A stretch of DNA of 64,000 bases from Siderastrea radians (Eukaryota; Cnidaria; Anthozoa; Scleractinia; Rhizangiidae), in the NCBI GenBank assembly GCA_964017195.1, contig OZ024892.1, forward strand, positions 16,515,871-16,579,870, in the 5' to 3' direction. How positions within the stretch are numbered: the stretch's first letter is position 1; every line of letters begins with the position of its first letter. The position numbers were made by a program, and so were the translations under genes. Shown here piece after piece: positions 31,531-44,800 of the stretch. The notes under the pieces were generated by a model, which was given only the letters and a program-made list of their open reading frames with translations, was not told the DNA's origin and made no database searches.

Positions 31531-32671
31531 GGGGCCGACCATTTAACTCTTGAGGGGGGGTGTGGATGATTTCGAAAAAAAAATTCCTGCAAGCCCTTGG
31601 TCGGAAGAAAAAAATTGCATGCAGCACAAATGAAAAAGAAAAAAATTCTTGCACTGCTGCAAGCAAGAAAAAAAATGTTGCAAAGCTATTTCATCATTCC
31701 AGGGGGACTTTACAAAATCCCAGCAAAACTGCAACCATTCTTCCCTTGCTCCCTTTAAACTCTGGAGTTGGATATGCTTCAGAATGTGCAATGCATTCTT
31801 AGCTTTATAGGGTCCGACAATCTGTGAGCCAGCGAGCCACTCCAGTTAGCCTAAATCACACTCTGGTTTAGCCAAAACAACATTCCGGTTAGCCTACAGT
31901 TATTAGCGTTAAAAGTTAGCTTGCGGTTAGCCCTATATAATGGGATATAAAGGGATTTCTGGCTTGCACGGTTCACAAGGCTCGTGAGTCATAGGAGTCA
32001 TGCAAGCCATTATGGTTAGCCTAAATTACACATTGGCTAGCCTAGTTAGCACTGCAGTTAGCCTACAGTTCCTTTATAGGTAGCTTGCGGTTAGCCTTTT
32101 TATTGGGATTGGGATTTCTGGCTCGCTGGCTCGTACTGTATCCAAACTCGTTAGCTTTGTAATGATCAACTAACTTCAATTCTGCTTTCACATTTGTTTT
32201 TGAGATTTCAGTCCACTTTTAAATTTTAACTTATGATGCTAGCAGTAATTACCATGCTATGAGCATTTCTGAACTGCTTTTTGCTGTTTTTTTTAAATAA
32301 GAAACTAAACATTTTCAAATCTACCAGTGGAGCATCACTAATACTATGACGTAATAATGACTTTCCGAAAAAATGTTTTTGTATAGCATGATTTTGTATA
32401 GCTTACAACATTTTAAGGCTTTGCAGCTCCATATTGAACTATTACAACAATAACCACAATGTAAATGTAAATACATTCTGTAAATGTAAACACATGACAT
32501 TTTTTTGAGGAAAAAAAAATCCTGCAGAGAAACGAAGAGGAAAAAAAATATTCTGCAGAGCATTTAGAAGGGGAAAAAAATATCCTGCCCACCAGGTTGC
32601 TAGAGAAAAAAGCTTGATGACCAGAAATCATCCACCCCCCCCCCCCCCTCAAGAGTTAAATGGTCGGCCCC
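31531..32671. mobile_element. 1,141-bp Harbinger-like non-autonomous DNA transposon
   Basis: Terminal inverted repeats of ~45 bp begin GGGGCCGACCATTTAACT and run through a poly-G tract to TGGATGATTTC on both sides. Flanks are TTA (31528-31530) and TTA (32672-32674), the 3-bp target duplication of PIF/Harbinger elements. No transposase ORF seen. Confidence 0.8.
31825..32140. repeat. GTTAGCC-rich duplicated block inside the Harbinger-like element
   Basis: Two ~130-bp blocks share the order GTTAGCCTA(C)AGTT, TTAGCGTT or TAGGTAGC, TTGCGGTTAGCC, GGGATTTCTGGCT. GTTAGCC occurs about nine times. Confidence 0.7.
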
Positions 32672-33438
32672 TTACTCAGCCGAGTATACCAAAAATAGAC
32701 AGTAGTTGGCAGGTTAATATAAAGTATCGTTGAATTCTCAATCTCGACTGTTTCTCGTTCACACACACGCAGGTTTACAGTAACCTTCTCTCCAGAATAG
32801 AGCGCCTGATCGCTGGTTAGGTTGTCAGGGAATTATCCTGTTTTATGCCTTGTAGGGTAATAACACAGGTAACCAAAGCGTAATATGAGAGATTGTATGG
32901 AGCTGAAATTCGATCGAAAATAATCGGCGGTTTTCCCCCGAAAATACACTTAAGTCGAACTGAAGTCTGAAAAACCTTACCTGTTGTGTGTTTGCTAAGT
33001 GTTTGCTGGGTTTTACCGCTTTTCCGAGCTTCTGGAGGCCGTTTTGGGCGATTCGATGCGACGTCATGTCACGTAGACGTCGCATTGACAGTTAAGTACA
33101 AAAAAAGGTTCCTTTGTTGGAAGTAGGGCGCCAAAACAAACCAAAAACAAAAAAACAAACAAACTGATCAGCGGGACCACCACCACTTGAATACGTGTAG
33201 TCTACAGTGAAAGAAAGAGAGTAGTTTTAAGTCCCACACAAGGCTTCCTTTTTGAATCGATGCGTTTTGGAATGGAACAGGGGTCAACACTGGAGAAAAG
33301 AAGAGAGCTCACACACAAGGGTGAAAAGCCGCATCGGCTCTTTTATTCAAGAAAATACATGATACATCTCATGACTAAATTATAAAAAGCTCTAAATTAA
33401 TCTTCTTGCTGGATATACTGCCTTATTGTCCATTATTA

Positions 33439-33444
33439 TTTATT
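33439..33444 (-). terminator. Candidate poly(A) signal of VIPAS39
   Basis: AATAAA on the minus strand, 17 nt after the stop codon; another lies near 33343. Confidence 0.5.
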
Positions 33445-33460
33445 GTCGATTGCTGCCACT

Positions 33461-33481
33461 TCAGTTTTTCCATCTTATTTG
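33461..33481 (-). CDS. VIPAS39: VIPAS39 exon 20 (last seven codons)
   Basis: AACTTCAG then QIRWKN and TGA, the invariant C-terminus of the family. Confidence 0.92.
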   Translation of the reverse strand, partial: QIRWKN

Positions 33482-35743
33482 CTGAAGTTAAAAGAATGAA
33501 AATAACACGTTAACATACGAAAAGAAAATAAAAAGCTTCCGGGTCTTGGTTATCCACTTGGCGATTTACAAGACATAAAACTGAATCAAGTTTCGAAGCA
33601 AGCATTAATTAAAGACGTTCACACATGCGAATAGCTCAAGCACAAGGTGACATACGAAGACACATCAGTCGACTCTAGCTGTGATCAACAATCACTTCAA
33701 GAGAGTCCAATACGGACCAATATGGACTCATCCTTACGACGAACGTGTAAAACATCGATAACAACTCCTTGCGATTACAATTGCATTTATCGCAAGCGAT
33801 TCTCAAGGAAAGGAGATCAGTTACGCTTAAGAGAATCAAAAATAAATATGATATTTAGAGAAGAAAGACGCATCATCTACAGTTGGCTTTCATGTACGTC
33901 CTCGAATAGGAATTCAGTAAAAATGCTGTTGTTACAGGAAAGAGGGAAACTGAAGAACCTGAATAAAATCCCTTACAGTAATGCGACAACCAAAAACAAA
34001 TAACCCACATATGGCGCGCCGAATCAGGGAGTCAAACCTGGGAGATATTGGAGGAAGGCCAGCGGTCTCACTCACTCCACTCTGCTGAAAAATCTAAGCA
34101 AAGTAATCACTTACCGAATTGTTCATATATTCAGTGATTTTAGCCTGTTCTGGAGCTGTTCCTCTTAACTGACTCCTGTATTTATCAAGCTGCTGCCTGT
34201 CCTTCATGGCAACCAATGTCTGTCAAATAAGAAATCGAATGACGTCATCTCTTCTACCATTACAAGCTTGTTAAACTCGATACATGTAATGTGGTTGCTG
34301 CTTTTGAGTGTGTGGGAAAAAACCTGAATCGTACGAGATATCGTGAATGGTATGAGCAGTTATTTCCTGTAGTACTGTTTATTATGCTCTGTTGTCGAAA
34401 TCCTGAAGTGTGACCATTCAAAAGAAATAAATCAGAAATTTCCTATGGTGCTGTTTATTATACTGTACAACATGTGTCTAACTTACTGTCTGTAAACAAA
34501 ATTCTAAAGAGTCAGCATTAAAATGAAAGCCCTTAAACAATACTTTCATTTTTCTTTTTTTACTGTAACACTTAACAATTTTTTTTTTCTTTCTTTAGTT
34601 TTCAACTCGAGTGTTTTGAAAATCAAGTGACGAATCATAGTGTCAAAATAAACAACTTACTAAGTTAAGTTGTAGTAAGGCGAATTTTTCGGGGAAAGTT
34701 TAAGTGCAATTGCTTATCACAGTGGACCCCAAAATCCGGCCACCAACGACACACAAAAGTCAGGCCGCATTAACGGGTGACTTGAGAGAAAACGACCACC
34801 GGAATGAGCTTTGGTATGGACCAAAATGGACTCGCTGCATTAACGGCTGGCCGTAAGACGGTGTTCCAGTGTAAAGGACTGAAGCATCAAAGTTCTCTTA
34901 CCTCAATTGCCACGTTATGACATTTTATTTTTGTCGCTAAGGAGAGTCTTTCGTTTAGGTCGTCAATCAAATTAAGGTACGTGCCCAGGACCTACAATGG
35001 ATCAGGGATTACGATCAGAAGGACCAAGTCAAAACTTAGCTGATCAGCTAAATAAAATCTACGATCTTCATTGTTAAGTCTCATTGTCACAATTTTGGGA
35101 AACTACTACTACTTCATTCCAACAAACAGTAGCTTGTTTTAAAACAGCCGTCTCCTTAGGTTCGTTGTAGCTGAGTGATAGGAGTAATGAGCTTAGAATC
35201 GTGCAGAACTGTTAAAGATCACAACAAAGCCTTGTAAAGCTATATTTTACTTATTCTGGTTATTCCTACGTTCAATAACGTAGAATATTACAACATGGAA
35301 TTCATTCTCTGATTAGGATGAACTGCTACTTGCACACGACAGGAGCCCATCACGGATAACAAGAAAGTTTTGCCATATTTTTACCCCGCAGATCTCGAAT
35401 CAACATCAAAGGGAGGAACACGACTCAAAAATGAGGAACTGATATGAGACGAGACGGATAAAATTACAATGCCTTTGCTCCGTTAAGTCGTTCTCGTCAA
35501 TGAACGTAGCAGACAACTCATCAACTCACGGTGTTAGTGAACATTCTAATTTTCTTTACTGTCATGGCAGCCCATGGCAGAGTGATATATAACATTAAAA
35601 CAATTGTTAGCTGCCCATAAATGTAAGGACTGAAAACATGTCAATTTAGTTCTAGTACATTGACAGTACATTGACTCTGCTGTATTTTCTTACGGATTAA
35701 AAACATGGAAATTCGATACCAACTTTGTTACCTCGAACCCCAC

Positions 35744-35811
<68 letters not shown>

Positions 35812-38800
35812 GCGAATATTTTAACAGGATAACCCTTCAGTGCAAGAGCACTGTTATTAATGGGGTCCTGTAACATAAAAGCCTAAAAAAAAGCCAAAAT
35901 ATTTAAAATCTAAAAACTAAAATCTAAAGTCTAATCTAAGGTCAAAAAACTAAATTATAAAAATTTAATCAAGTAGATGAGGATGAAAAATTGTTCAACA
36001 CATAAAATGTTCGTTAAGCTGTTTCCTGAATAAAATTCTAGAGTTTTGTTCTCTAATGTCTAGTGGTAAAGAGTTAGAACATGAGGCAGCTAAAAAGTAA
36101 AAACTTTGACGGCCAATCTCCAGTTTCATCCTTGGCAGCTGGACAGATGAATGATTGTTTCTTGTATTTAGAGCATGGTTAGTTTTCACGAAATAGTTTT
36201 TGAAAGGGTTGAACACATTACCATGAAGACAATTAAAGACAAATAAACAAGCGTTCCTCTTTAAAATGCTATCTACAGATGGAATTCGAAGGTCAGCACT
36301 ATGATTAGAGGAATTTGGAGCTATAATTGTCAGGCTTCGACGTTCAATGTTTCCAATCAAACGTTTACGTGTATCAGACCAGCCAAGTCCGGTTGTAACA
36401 CAGTACGTGAAAACAGGCATGATCATAGCTCTGTATGTTCTCTCAGCACTGAGTAACTCAATGGAAGAACGAATCCTCCGCAATAGGTTAACTCTTCCTG
36501 CTGCCTTTTTGTAAGTTTTATTAAAATGCGTTTCAAGGTTCAGTGTAGGATCCAAGTGTACGCCGAGATACTTGTAGGTTGTTGTGGAATTAATAGATGA
36601 CCCATTAACCGTAAGATTAAGTTGTCTACCATGAAAAAGGCTCAGCCTTTTATAGCAGTTCCAAACAGCATCACTTCAGTCTTACCCTTTTTTAGATTGA
36701 TAATCAATTTGTTTTCACGAAACCAACTGGATAGTCTATTTATGTCCTCACTAAGACTGCTTTGGATAGCATCAAAATCACTTGCAGATGTAAAAATCAC
36801 TGTGTCGTCAGCGTACGTAATAATTCTTGATAACTGAAGGGGTTTATGCACATCGTTGAAGTGAATAAGGAACAGAAGTGGACCAAGAATGCTCTCTTGT
36901 GGCACACCCGTAAAAACAGGAGAGGGTTCAGAAAGCACGCCGTTATACTGAACCATCTGCTTCCGCAAAAATAAGTAATCCGTAAACCATTGCAGTTCCG
37001 TGTCTTGAATCCCATAGAGAGACAGCTTGTTAAGTAAAACCGAATGACTGACGGTATCGAATGCCTTAGACAAATCGATAAATACTGCTCCTGTTGCCTT
37101 GCCGCAATCAGCTTCTTTCCTGATCAGGTCAGTAAAGTAAGTAACAGCTAGTTCAGTAGAGCGATTTGAACGGAAACCAAACTGATAATCGGAAAGTAAA
37201 CTATTACTTTCGAGGTAGAAGATCAACTGTTTATACACCATCTTCTCTAAAATCTTTGACAAGATGGGGAGTATCGATATTGGTCTGTAATTATCGATCT
37301 CAGCTGAAGAACCAGATTTGAACAGAGGTATCACTTTGGCTACTTTCCATTCGGCAGGCACAGATCCAGTTTCGAGGGATAAATTGATAACAAAAGCTAG
37401 TGGCTTTGCTATCACAGAGGCAACATCTTTTAATAGGCCAGGTGGAAAGTTGTCTAAACCAGTGGCCTTTTTCCTTCTGAGAAATTTCAACTCTTTAAAG
37501 ATTTCTGTTTCGTTTACTGCTCTGAACGAGAATCTCTCCGACACCTGCTCGAGATAATGTGCTCCATTAGGTCTGCTCCAAATAAAGTCACGAAGAAAGA
37601 AAGACTTTCTTTTTAGCATCGTTGCGACATTAGAAAAATAGCTGCAAAAGCTTTTAGCAATGAAACTTTTATCCGTTGTTTCGGTTCCATTTATACGAAA
37701 AGCTGCACCTGGCTCTGATGTTGACTTTGTTGGAAACAGTTTTTTGATGGCTGACCAAAATTTGTCAGGAGAGTCGGCGTTGTCATTTAGAAGATCTCGG
37801 TGATATTTATTTTTACATTTCTGTACTACACCAGAAACTCTATTACGCTGTCGCTTGTATGAAGACCAATCAACTAATCGGCCAGTTCTTCGTGCCTTTC
37901 TGAGCAACCCATCCCTCAAATTCATCTCTCTTTTAACATCCTGAGTTAGCCAAGGGCACGATCTTCCTATCTCCATTCCAACTTTTTTCTGGTCCCCATA
38001 AGGTTCGAGATAACGGGCCGTACTTCCAAAGATATCGAAGGTAACCCAAAATCTCCCGAAGCATATTGAGAACAATCCAAAAGCTTCCAAAGATTTGCAA
38101 AGAAGACGACTTGATATCTTGTCAAATTTACTGCCGGAGGCGGATGATCCGACGTTATCCGAACATAACAAAGCACTGATCAGAGAATGAATGATCATGA
38201 CTGCAGATAGAATGATTGCTTATCAACCAGTAATTAAACAAGGATCTACACAACTCGTGAAATTTAAACTATCATCATACTGACTAACACCGTCCTACCT
38301 GTTCAGGCGCACCGTGTTGATGAAGTAACTCGGCCACTTTGTTGAACCCAATGACAGACTTCATTTTAACTGAACCGAACCAGCCCTGTAAATATCATAA
38401 TAAAGACACAGCCTATTAACCTAACATTTCCCACCCTCAAACAAGCACCCTGTGGTGTCACGAAAACTGAAATAACCCCAATCCCTTGAACCGATGAACA
38501 GAAAGTAAAAATAATCCACGAGGGAACGTAATAGAGGTTGAATTGATTTTATTCCACGTTCACTGCCAAGACCAAAGAGTTGTGCAAGTATCAAGTCAGT
38601 TTAGTGATGTTGGAAAGGCAAAAACGAAATTTGACACAAGCGTCGAGGGCCCTTGATCGAGTGAGGAAATACCTTACACTCAATCTTCAAGTGTACACAT
38701 TCTTCTTGAAGTGTCTCCGATGTAACAAACCTTTGCTCTGAACATTTGTTCCAGTCCTCTCCACTGTTTAATCTTGGCTCGGGCAGATAACGCTGTCCAT

Positions 38801-41800
38801 TCGTACTGCTTATCGGACAGCTACAAAGGAAAAAACAGAAACTTTCACCATCCTTTCAAAAGAGACATTCATACAGTGGAACCGTTACAGGCATGTTCAC
38901 ATCACACTAATAATCAAACGTCCTTTTAATTTCGACTCAGATTAAAATGGCAAAAGTATTATACAGTGGTGAAATGTGGCCAAGAAACTTTCCATTTCGT
39001 GATTTAATCGCCATGAAATTGACTGGTAAGTCCTTTCCAAATGTAATTCGTTAACACTTCCGCGATCATTGAACTGTAATGAGTACACGGTTTTTATTGG
39101 TGCCCTAACCAAATGCAAACACTACAATTCAAAGCTCTCACAGGCAGAAATATAGTGTAACCGTAGTAACTGTGTATCTATAGACACACTACATGGGGAG
39201 AAGCACATAAATGAGAAGAACAATACATAAACAAATAGCTATGTCAACTCATAGTAAGATTGACAATTTAGGAGATAATAATAAGGCTGGCTTATTTAAT
39301 TAACAAAAATGGGCAAAACAGAGAGTTTTAGAGAGTATGGGCGCACATGCCCTATGGTCACTGAGCAGGCAAACTGCGTGGCTGACTGACTGGCACATGC
39401 GGAACATGTGGTGGAGTAGCTGTGAGGTAGAACAGATGTCTCCTGAAAAAAGACACTATCAGAAACAGAAAAGTGGCATTCAAAACCAGAAATGCTTGCC
39501 ATACATACCTTAAACTTAGCGCGGATAGCCAAAGGGCTGCTGTATTGGTTCTGTAGGAAACACAGGGCACGCATTATTAGTTTCTTTCTGCAGCTGTAAA
39601 AATTCTCCGTACCTATGATGCGTTTTTATTGCCAAAGTGAGTAGCTCTAAGTCTTGACGAATTCCTTCAGTGAGACTACTGAAATGAAAGCTTCTGAGCA
39701 GATCTTTCCTTTGGTACTATTTAACACGCTGTACAATCTGACAAAAACTTTTGAATGTTTGGATAGAATCCTAATGTGTAATCACTTAAACTGAAATTTA
39801 TTGAGCAGTACTTTCCTGTGGTACAGCTTTCTATGATGTACAAGATGCCTTACAATTGAGTCAGTGGTCAAAACCCTACGACATGGCCATTCATAAATAA
39901 AAGGCTAAAGCTACTGAGCTATGCTAAGTCTGTGGATGAAATCCTAAAGTGTGACCATTCAAATGAAAGCTACTGAGCAGTACTTTCCTGTGGTGTTGTT
40001 TACTGTGTTGTACAAGGTGCTTTTAATTTTGAGTCCGTAGATGAAGTCCTAAAACGTGACCACACAAATTTTAAAAAGCCATTGAGCAGTGCTTTCCCAT
40101 GGCAGCTTTAATTGTGTTAAGGTGATTTTAACTTTTCAGTTTGCGGATGGTACAGTATTTCCTTGCGATGCTGTTTGTTTCTCGTTTGTTTGTAAAATAA
40201 AAATCGGCGTTCTTATGCAGTTTCAGAATTTTGCCCTCTTGAGAGCGATCGGGTTACCTACTGAAAAAACCGGCCTGGCCAAAAGTGCAGTACCTCGGGT
40301 TCTCCGAAGTGATATCGACAACAGTAGTACAGCGTTACAATCACAGAGCACAATGGTAACGAGGCTTGTCTGGGGTACGTGACCATCACGTGATTCTTCT
40401 TCTCCATTTCCGCTCTGGAATCTGCATCCTGAAATGCGAGAAAAAACAACACATCGTTACAGCACTCACCACCACGACATTTACACAACTGACACTTTCA
40501 AACTGACGGTATTGCGAAAATCTCTTTACGTCTGTAATGACTTTACCTCAATTAGTAACTGTTGCTCAATTAAGTCGATGTATTCCTTCAAATGATTTGT
40601 TTGCTCAGCTAACTGTGGATATCCTTCAAAATATTGTCTAGAGAGAAAGCAATTCAAATGTATTAAATAACAAGAAATTCTGAAGAATTTACAGGCGGCG
40701 CATAGTCTCTCACCCCCCTCCCCCTTCCCCCCTCCCCTCCCCTTTTCTTAAGGAAAAAAGGTTTAACTTTAGTAGTTCGTGGTTTCCGGTGACCTGTTAT
40801 GGACAATTTGCACTTCCAGTATGTAAGGAATTAAACGTATGTATGCAACTTGAGAACTTTGTTTGTTTGTAACCAGTGACCTCTGCACGACTCTTTCAAA
40901 TCGTTCTTAAAGGGACTATGTCACGCTATTTTACCATCTTTTTTAAAAGCTAAAAAGTGTCTTCGCATCAATTGAATTCCAAAAATAAGGGTCTAGCCTT
41001 GTTAATAAAGACTATCTTAAGGCACTGAAACTGTTTCCTGTCGTCTGTTGCTACCTATGGCAAGGATGGAAATGGATTGCAACTTGAAAAAATTGGGCCA
41101 ATTTTTTCAAGTTTTGATGCTATGTTCTCAAAACTCACCCAAAAAATTATTATGGTTAGCTCTCCGTAATAAAATTCATTTGATATCTTTCTCATGGTTT
41201 TACAGGAGCACTTTGTGTATGATTTAAGGCACTAGGTAATGATTTTAGCACAGAATTGACCTAAATTAGCAAAATCCTCGTGACGTAGCCCCTTTAAAGA
41301 CTCTCTGTCGACCACAATGCAACGCGCGCCTAACCGGAGGTTTCGTGGACCACGAAACCCCAAGTTTTGCGTCGGCATTTGAAGGCTGTGGAAATCTGCC
41401 TTCATCCAAGTCATCCTTCTGTAGAATGGATAGAGATTTTCTTATGAAGCTATGAAATTTATCAGGGAACTATTGGAGCAGTGTTGATTTAAAAAATGTT
41501 TTATTCTTCGGGTCAGAAAAGCGACATTCGGACACTCGATGTTTCGCACAGCTCTCAACCGACAAGCGAGACCACGTGGAAAGTTTTTTATTTATACCTC
41601 ATATCAGAATAATGTGACTATGTACGATCCAGTGAGTTCATAGCGAAAAATAACAGAATTCTTATGGTTATGTGGAACTGAATGTGAGTGAATATCAAAC
41701 TGAATACAGTAATAAATGTTTCTGTAGATCGGACGTGACTGAGTATTCAACACACCCCGCGGGTGACAAATCGTGGTTTTGCAACCATTAGTGATAAAAA

Positions 41801-44800
41801 ATAAAGTAATGTCAATTGCTTTTACTCTACACGCCTTTCGACATTTTAAAGAGGGGTATATTAAGGTATAAGAGTTGTTGAACATAAATGAATGAGCAAA
41901 CTCATGACCCGATACACTAAAAACCAAATGCGCTATGTCAATTTGAAAATATTTCTCTGACTGCGTGACGTGTAATGACAGTCTACGATGAATCGTATTT
42001 TATTACAGTCATCTGCAAGACTTATAAACCATAAAATTTAGCTCTTTCTATTGACAAAACGTATACACCTAACGAAGTGAACACCTTCATTTCCTTTCTT
42101 GGCTGCTAAAGGGCTCAAATCTAGCCATTTTATCACAATGTTCTCTCTCCAAAGGAATCAAAACATAAACAAATGCGCGCATTGCATTGTAGTTGACAGA
42201 GAGTCTTTAAACCGTGATATCCTTAAGCTACAAAAGGTGGAAACGCTTTTTGCTCAAAAAGCTTTACTTCTCCTCTTTTGAGCTCAAACTTCATTTTGTC
42301 TAGTATTCTTGATTTCACGTAGGGGTTCAGACCAATTTTTTTATCGCCAGAAAGCTGTGTTTCTAGAGACATCTGGAAGAGATAGATATTCACGTCAAGG
42401 ATGAGATAGCTAACCGACTCGTGACCTTTATATTTTTGCGTGTTAACCCGTGCTCTAATACAGACTAAAATGAATGAAACTTTATTAAATTAGTTTGAAA
42501 CCGTGGAAAGACATAAACGAAAGACTGAGAGGTCTTAGACAAGTTTAGACAACCAAACTGAATTCTAAAAATTGGGCAGAACCGAAAAGCAGATATGTAT
42601 TTCTGACCTGGTGCGACGGAATCAATTTAGATTGGTGATACTCATGCCTTGTTTGTTATTTGATTGAGATTTCATCACCACTGCATTTTTTTGTTTACTG
42701 TTTTCCTTTTTTTAGTGTTATAGTTTTTTGGGACGCTATTTATTAAACTATAGAAGTTAGTTCCAGCTTTGATTCTGTAAGGGCCGGGTTTACAGTGGCA
42801 GGTATAAATTTCATAGATTGCTTTCCGTCTCGTGCACTGAGAGAACGCACGTGAGCGCGGATGGGCATTGGACGCACACAACTCCCAAGTTCTCGCTAGC
42901 CTTTGTAAACACTGCCCCTTAAAAACGAAATGTCCTCAAAAACAGCGAAATAAACATTTCAACGTTTACCTTTACTCAACTTCAATACGCCGCGAAACTC
43001 AAAACAACAAAATTACGCCTCACACTTCTGTTTATAAAAATCCGTGTCACCAACAAATCGTGCGGTATTTGAAACATTAGCTTTCAATCTCCTAAAATCC
43101 ACGTCATTGTAACGAGCCTGATTATTTGGAGCCCGCTCGGAGACTAAGTCTACTGACTACCGCCAATTCAGGAATGTGCTACCCATTTTATGAGACGGTA
43201 GCGACGTTTGAGACGTCGCGCCGCCTAAAAAGATGATGAGTAAGCTTACGTTAATCTGTTTCAGGTGTTTTGATATTGGAAAGCAAAGGAAAGATTACGC
43301 ACCAAGAAAAAATGCAACATACAACTCCCCTTTTCTCAAATAAATATTGTTTCCCCGTGCGCCAATTTGCGCGCCATCTTTTCTTAGGGTAAATTACATA
43401 CGTATCGGCATGTGTCAGTAGAAGATTACACAATAACAAGGATGACGTTTGTAGGAAAATATCGAAGAAACACTATGGAAAACCGAATTTCAAGACGACA
43501 AAAACGGTATCTCACACATGTAGTTCCTTACTTTTGAACGGATACCATAGAAAGCTGAAAAGCACCAATTTGGAATAACCCCGAAAGTACTCAGCGGTTT
43601 AAAATAACGGGAATTCACTTTTTACGGATAGACCGACCGGTTCCACGTCTGAGATACACACAACAATGAACCGTCAACGGATCGACCACTGCCTTAAAGG
43701 ACTGTGCAGAGTACACAGATCGTAAGACTGTTTTAATTTACAAACCGTAACAGTTCGTGTACATTAGACATGAGTAGAGATCTTTTTTTTTAACCAGAAT
43801 TCAAATTTTAATGAAATCATTCCATATGAAAAACATGAGTCCACCTTTTTTTCCATATATACACTATTTTTACCATGTGAATGGTGAATTTTACAGCAGA
43901 AAAGTCTTATTACTAAACAAAATTAATTACCTTAGAATATATTTAAGCTTAGTTAATCTTACACCAGGATCTTTTGATTTAATGGCTTGATTGAACTGCA
44001 GCATCTGTAAAATAACACAGATTTATCAAAATCAGTCATATGAAAACTAACAGCGTACAGCTACAAAATGTTATGAAGGCCATGTCAGTTTTGGATAATT
44101 CTGTCAAAAAATAAAATGGTCTTCAAACATGTAAAATGAAACTGTAGAATACAGAACCCTTGTCAAGGTCGTCAAGAGGGATACGTTTTCAAATGGAAAC
44201 ACGCAAGTGCGGACCGGGCTCACAAAGAAATAGTGTAGAATCTGAGGGGAGATGATCAAAAGAATGACAAGGACTGCACAAAGCATTCACTGGTTTTCTG
44301 TTGGCCTAACGTTCAAAGTGATATAATCAAACAATGTGTAATTGTGAACCTGCAGAGGAAACTAGGTCTTATGAAACACTGAATTTAGTGAAACTGAGTT
44401 TCCTAAGGGTTTCACAGGCCTCTTGAGGTTTTCCAAAGGTTTTCCTAGGGCTAACTGCTAAGTTTGTGAAGTGTCCCAAAGAACTTTTAAACGATATGCA
44501 GCCAAAAGATTTTTGTAAAATGTTCGCAACGGATGTGGAGCCCTACTTTACTGGGTTTCAAAACGGTTTTCAAGGATCGTTCGATATTGAGCTTACCGCT
44601 GCGTCCTCGTATCTACCAACCGACCTGAAAGAGAGAAAATATTTCTTCTAAAACTAGTCTGTCTCGGGTCCTCAGAGCGGCGGGGGTAAGGAAAGGCACC
44701 GTGCAAACAAGAATACTGTGAGCAATGTATTTTCCTTGCACAGCATCTTTTTTTTGCTCCGCCAAAATCTGAGCTATCGCGAGCTATTTCAGGCTTTGAG

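Larger units (their letters stand above)
30627..33460. other. Intergenic region between the OPR-like gene and the 3' end of VIPAS39
   Basis: Mostly mobile DNA (30735-30909 and 31531-32671). No conserved coding sequence seen. Confidence 0.6.

Noticed and set aside
33647..34003. 118-codon plus-strand frame in a VIPAS39 intron
   Set aside because: No motif, biased Ser/Arg/Lys composition and no splice context; treated as chance.
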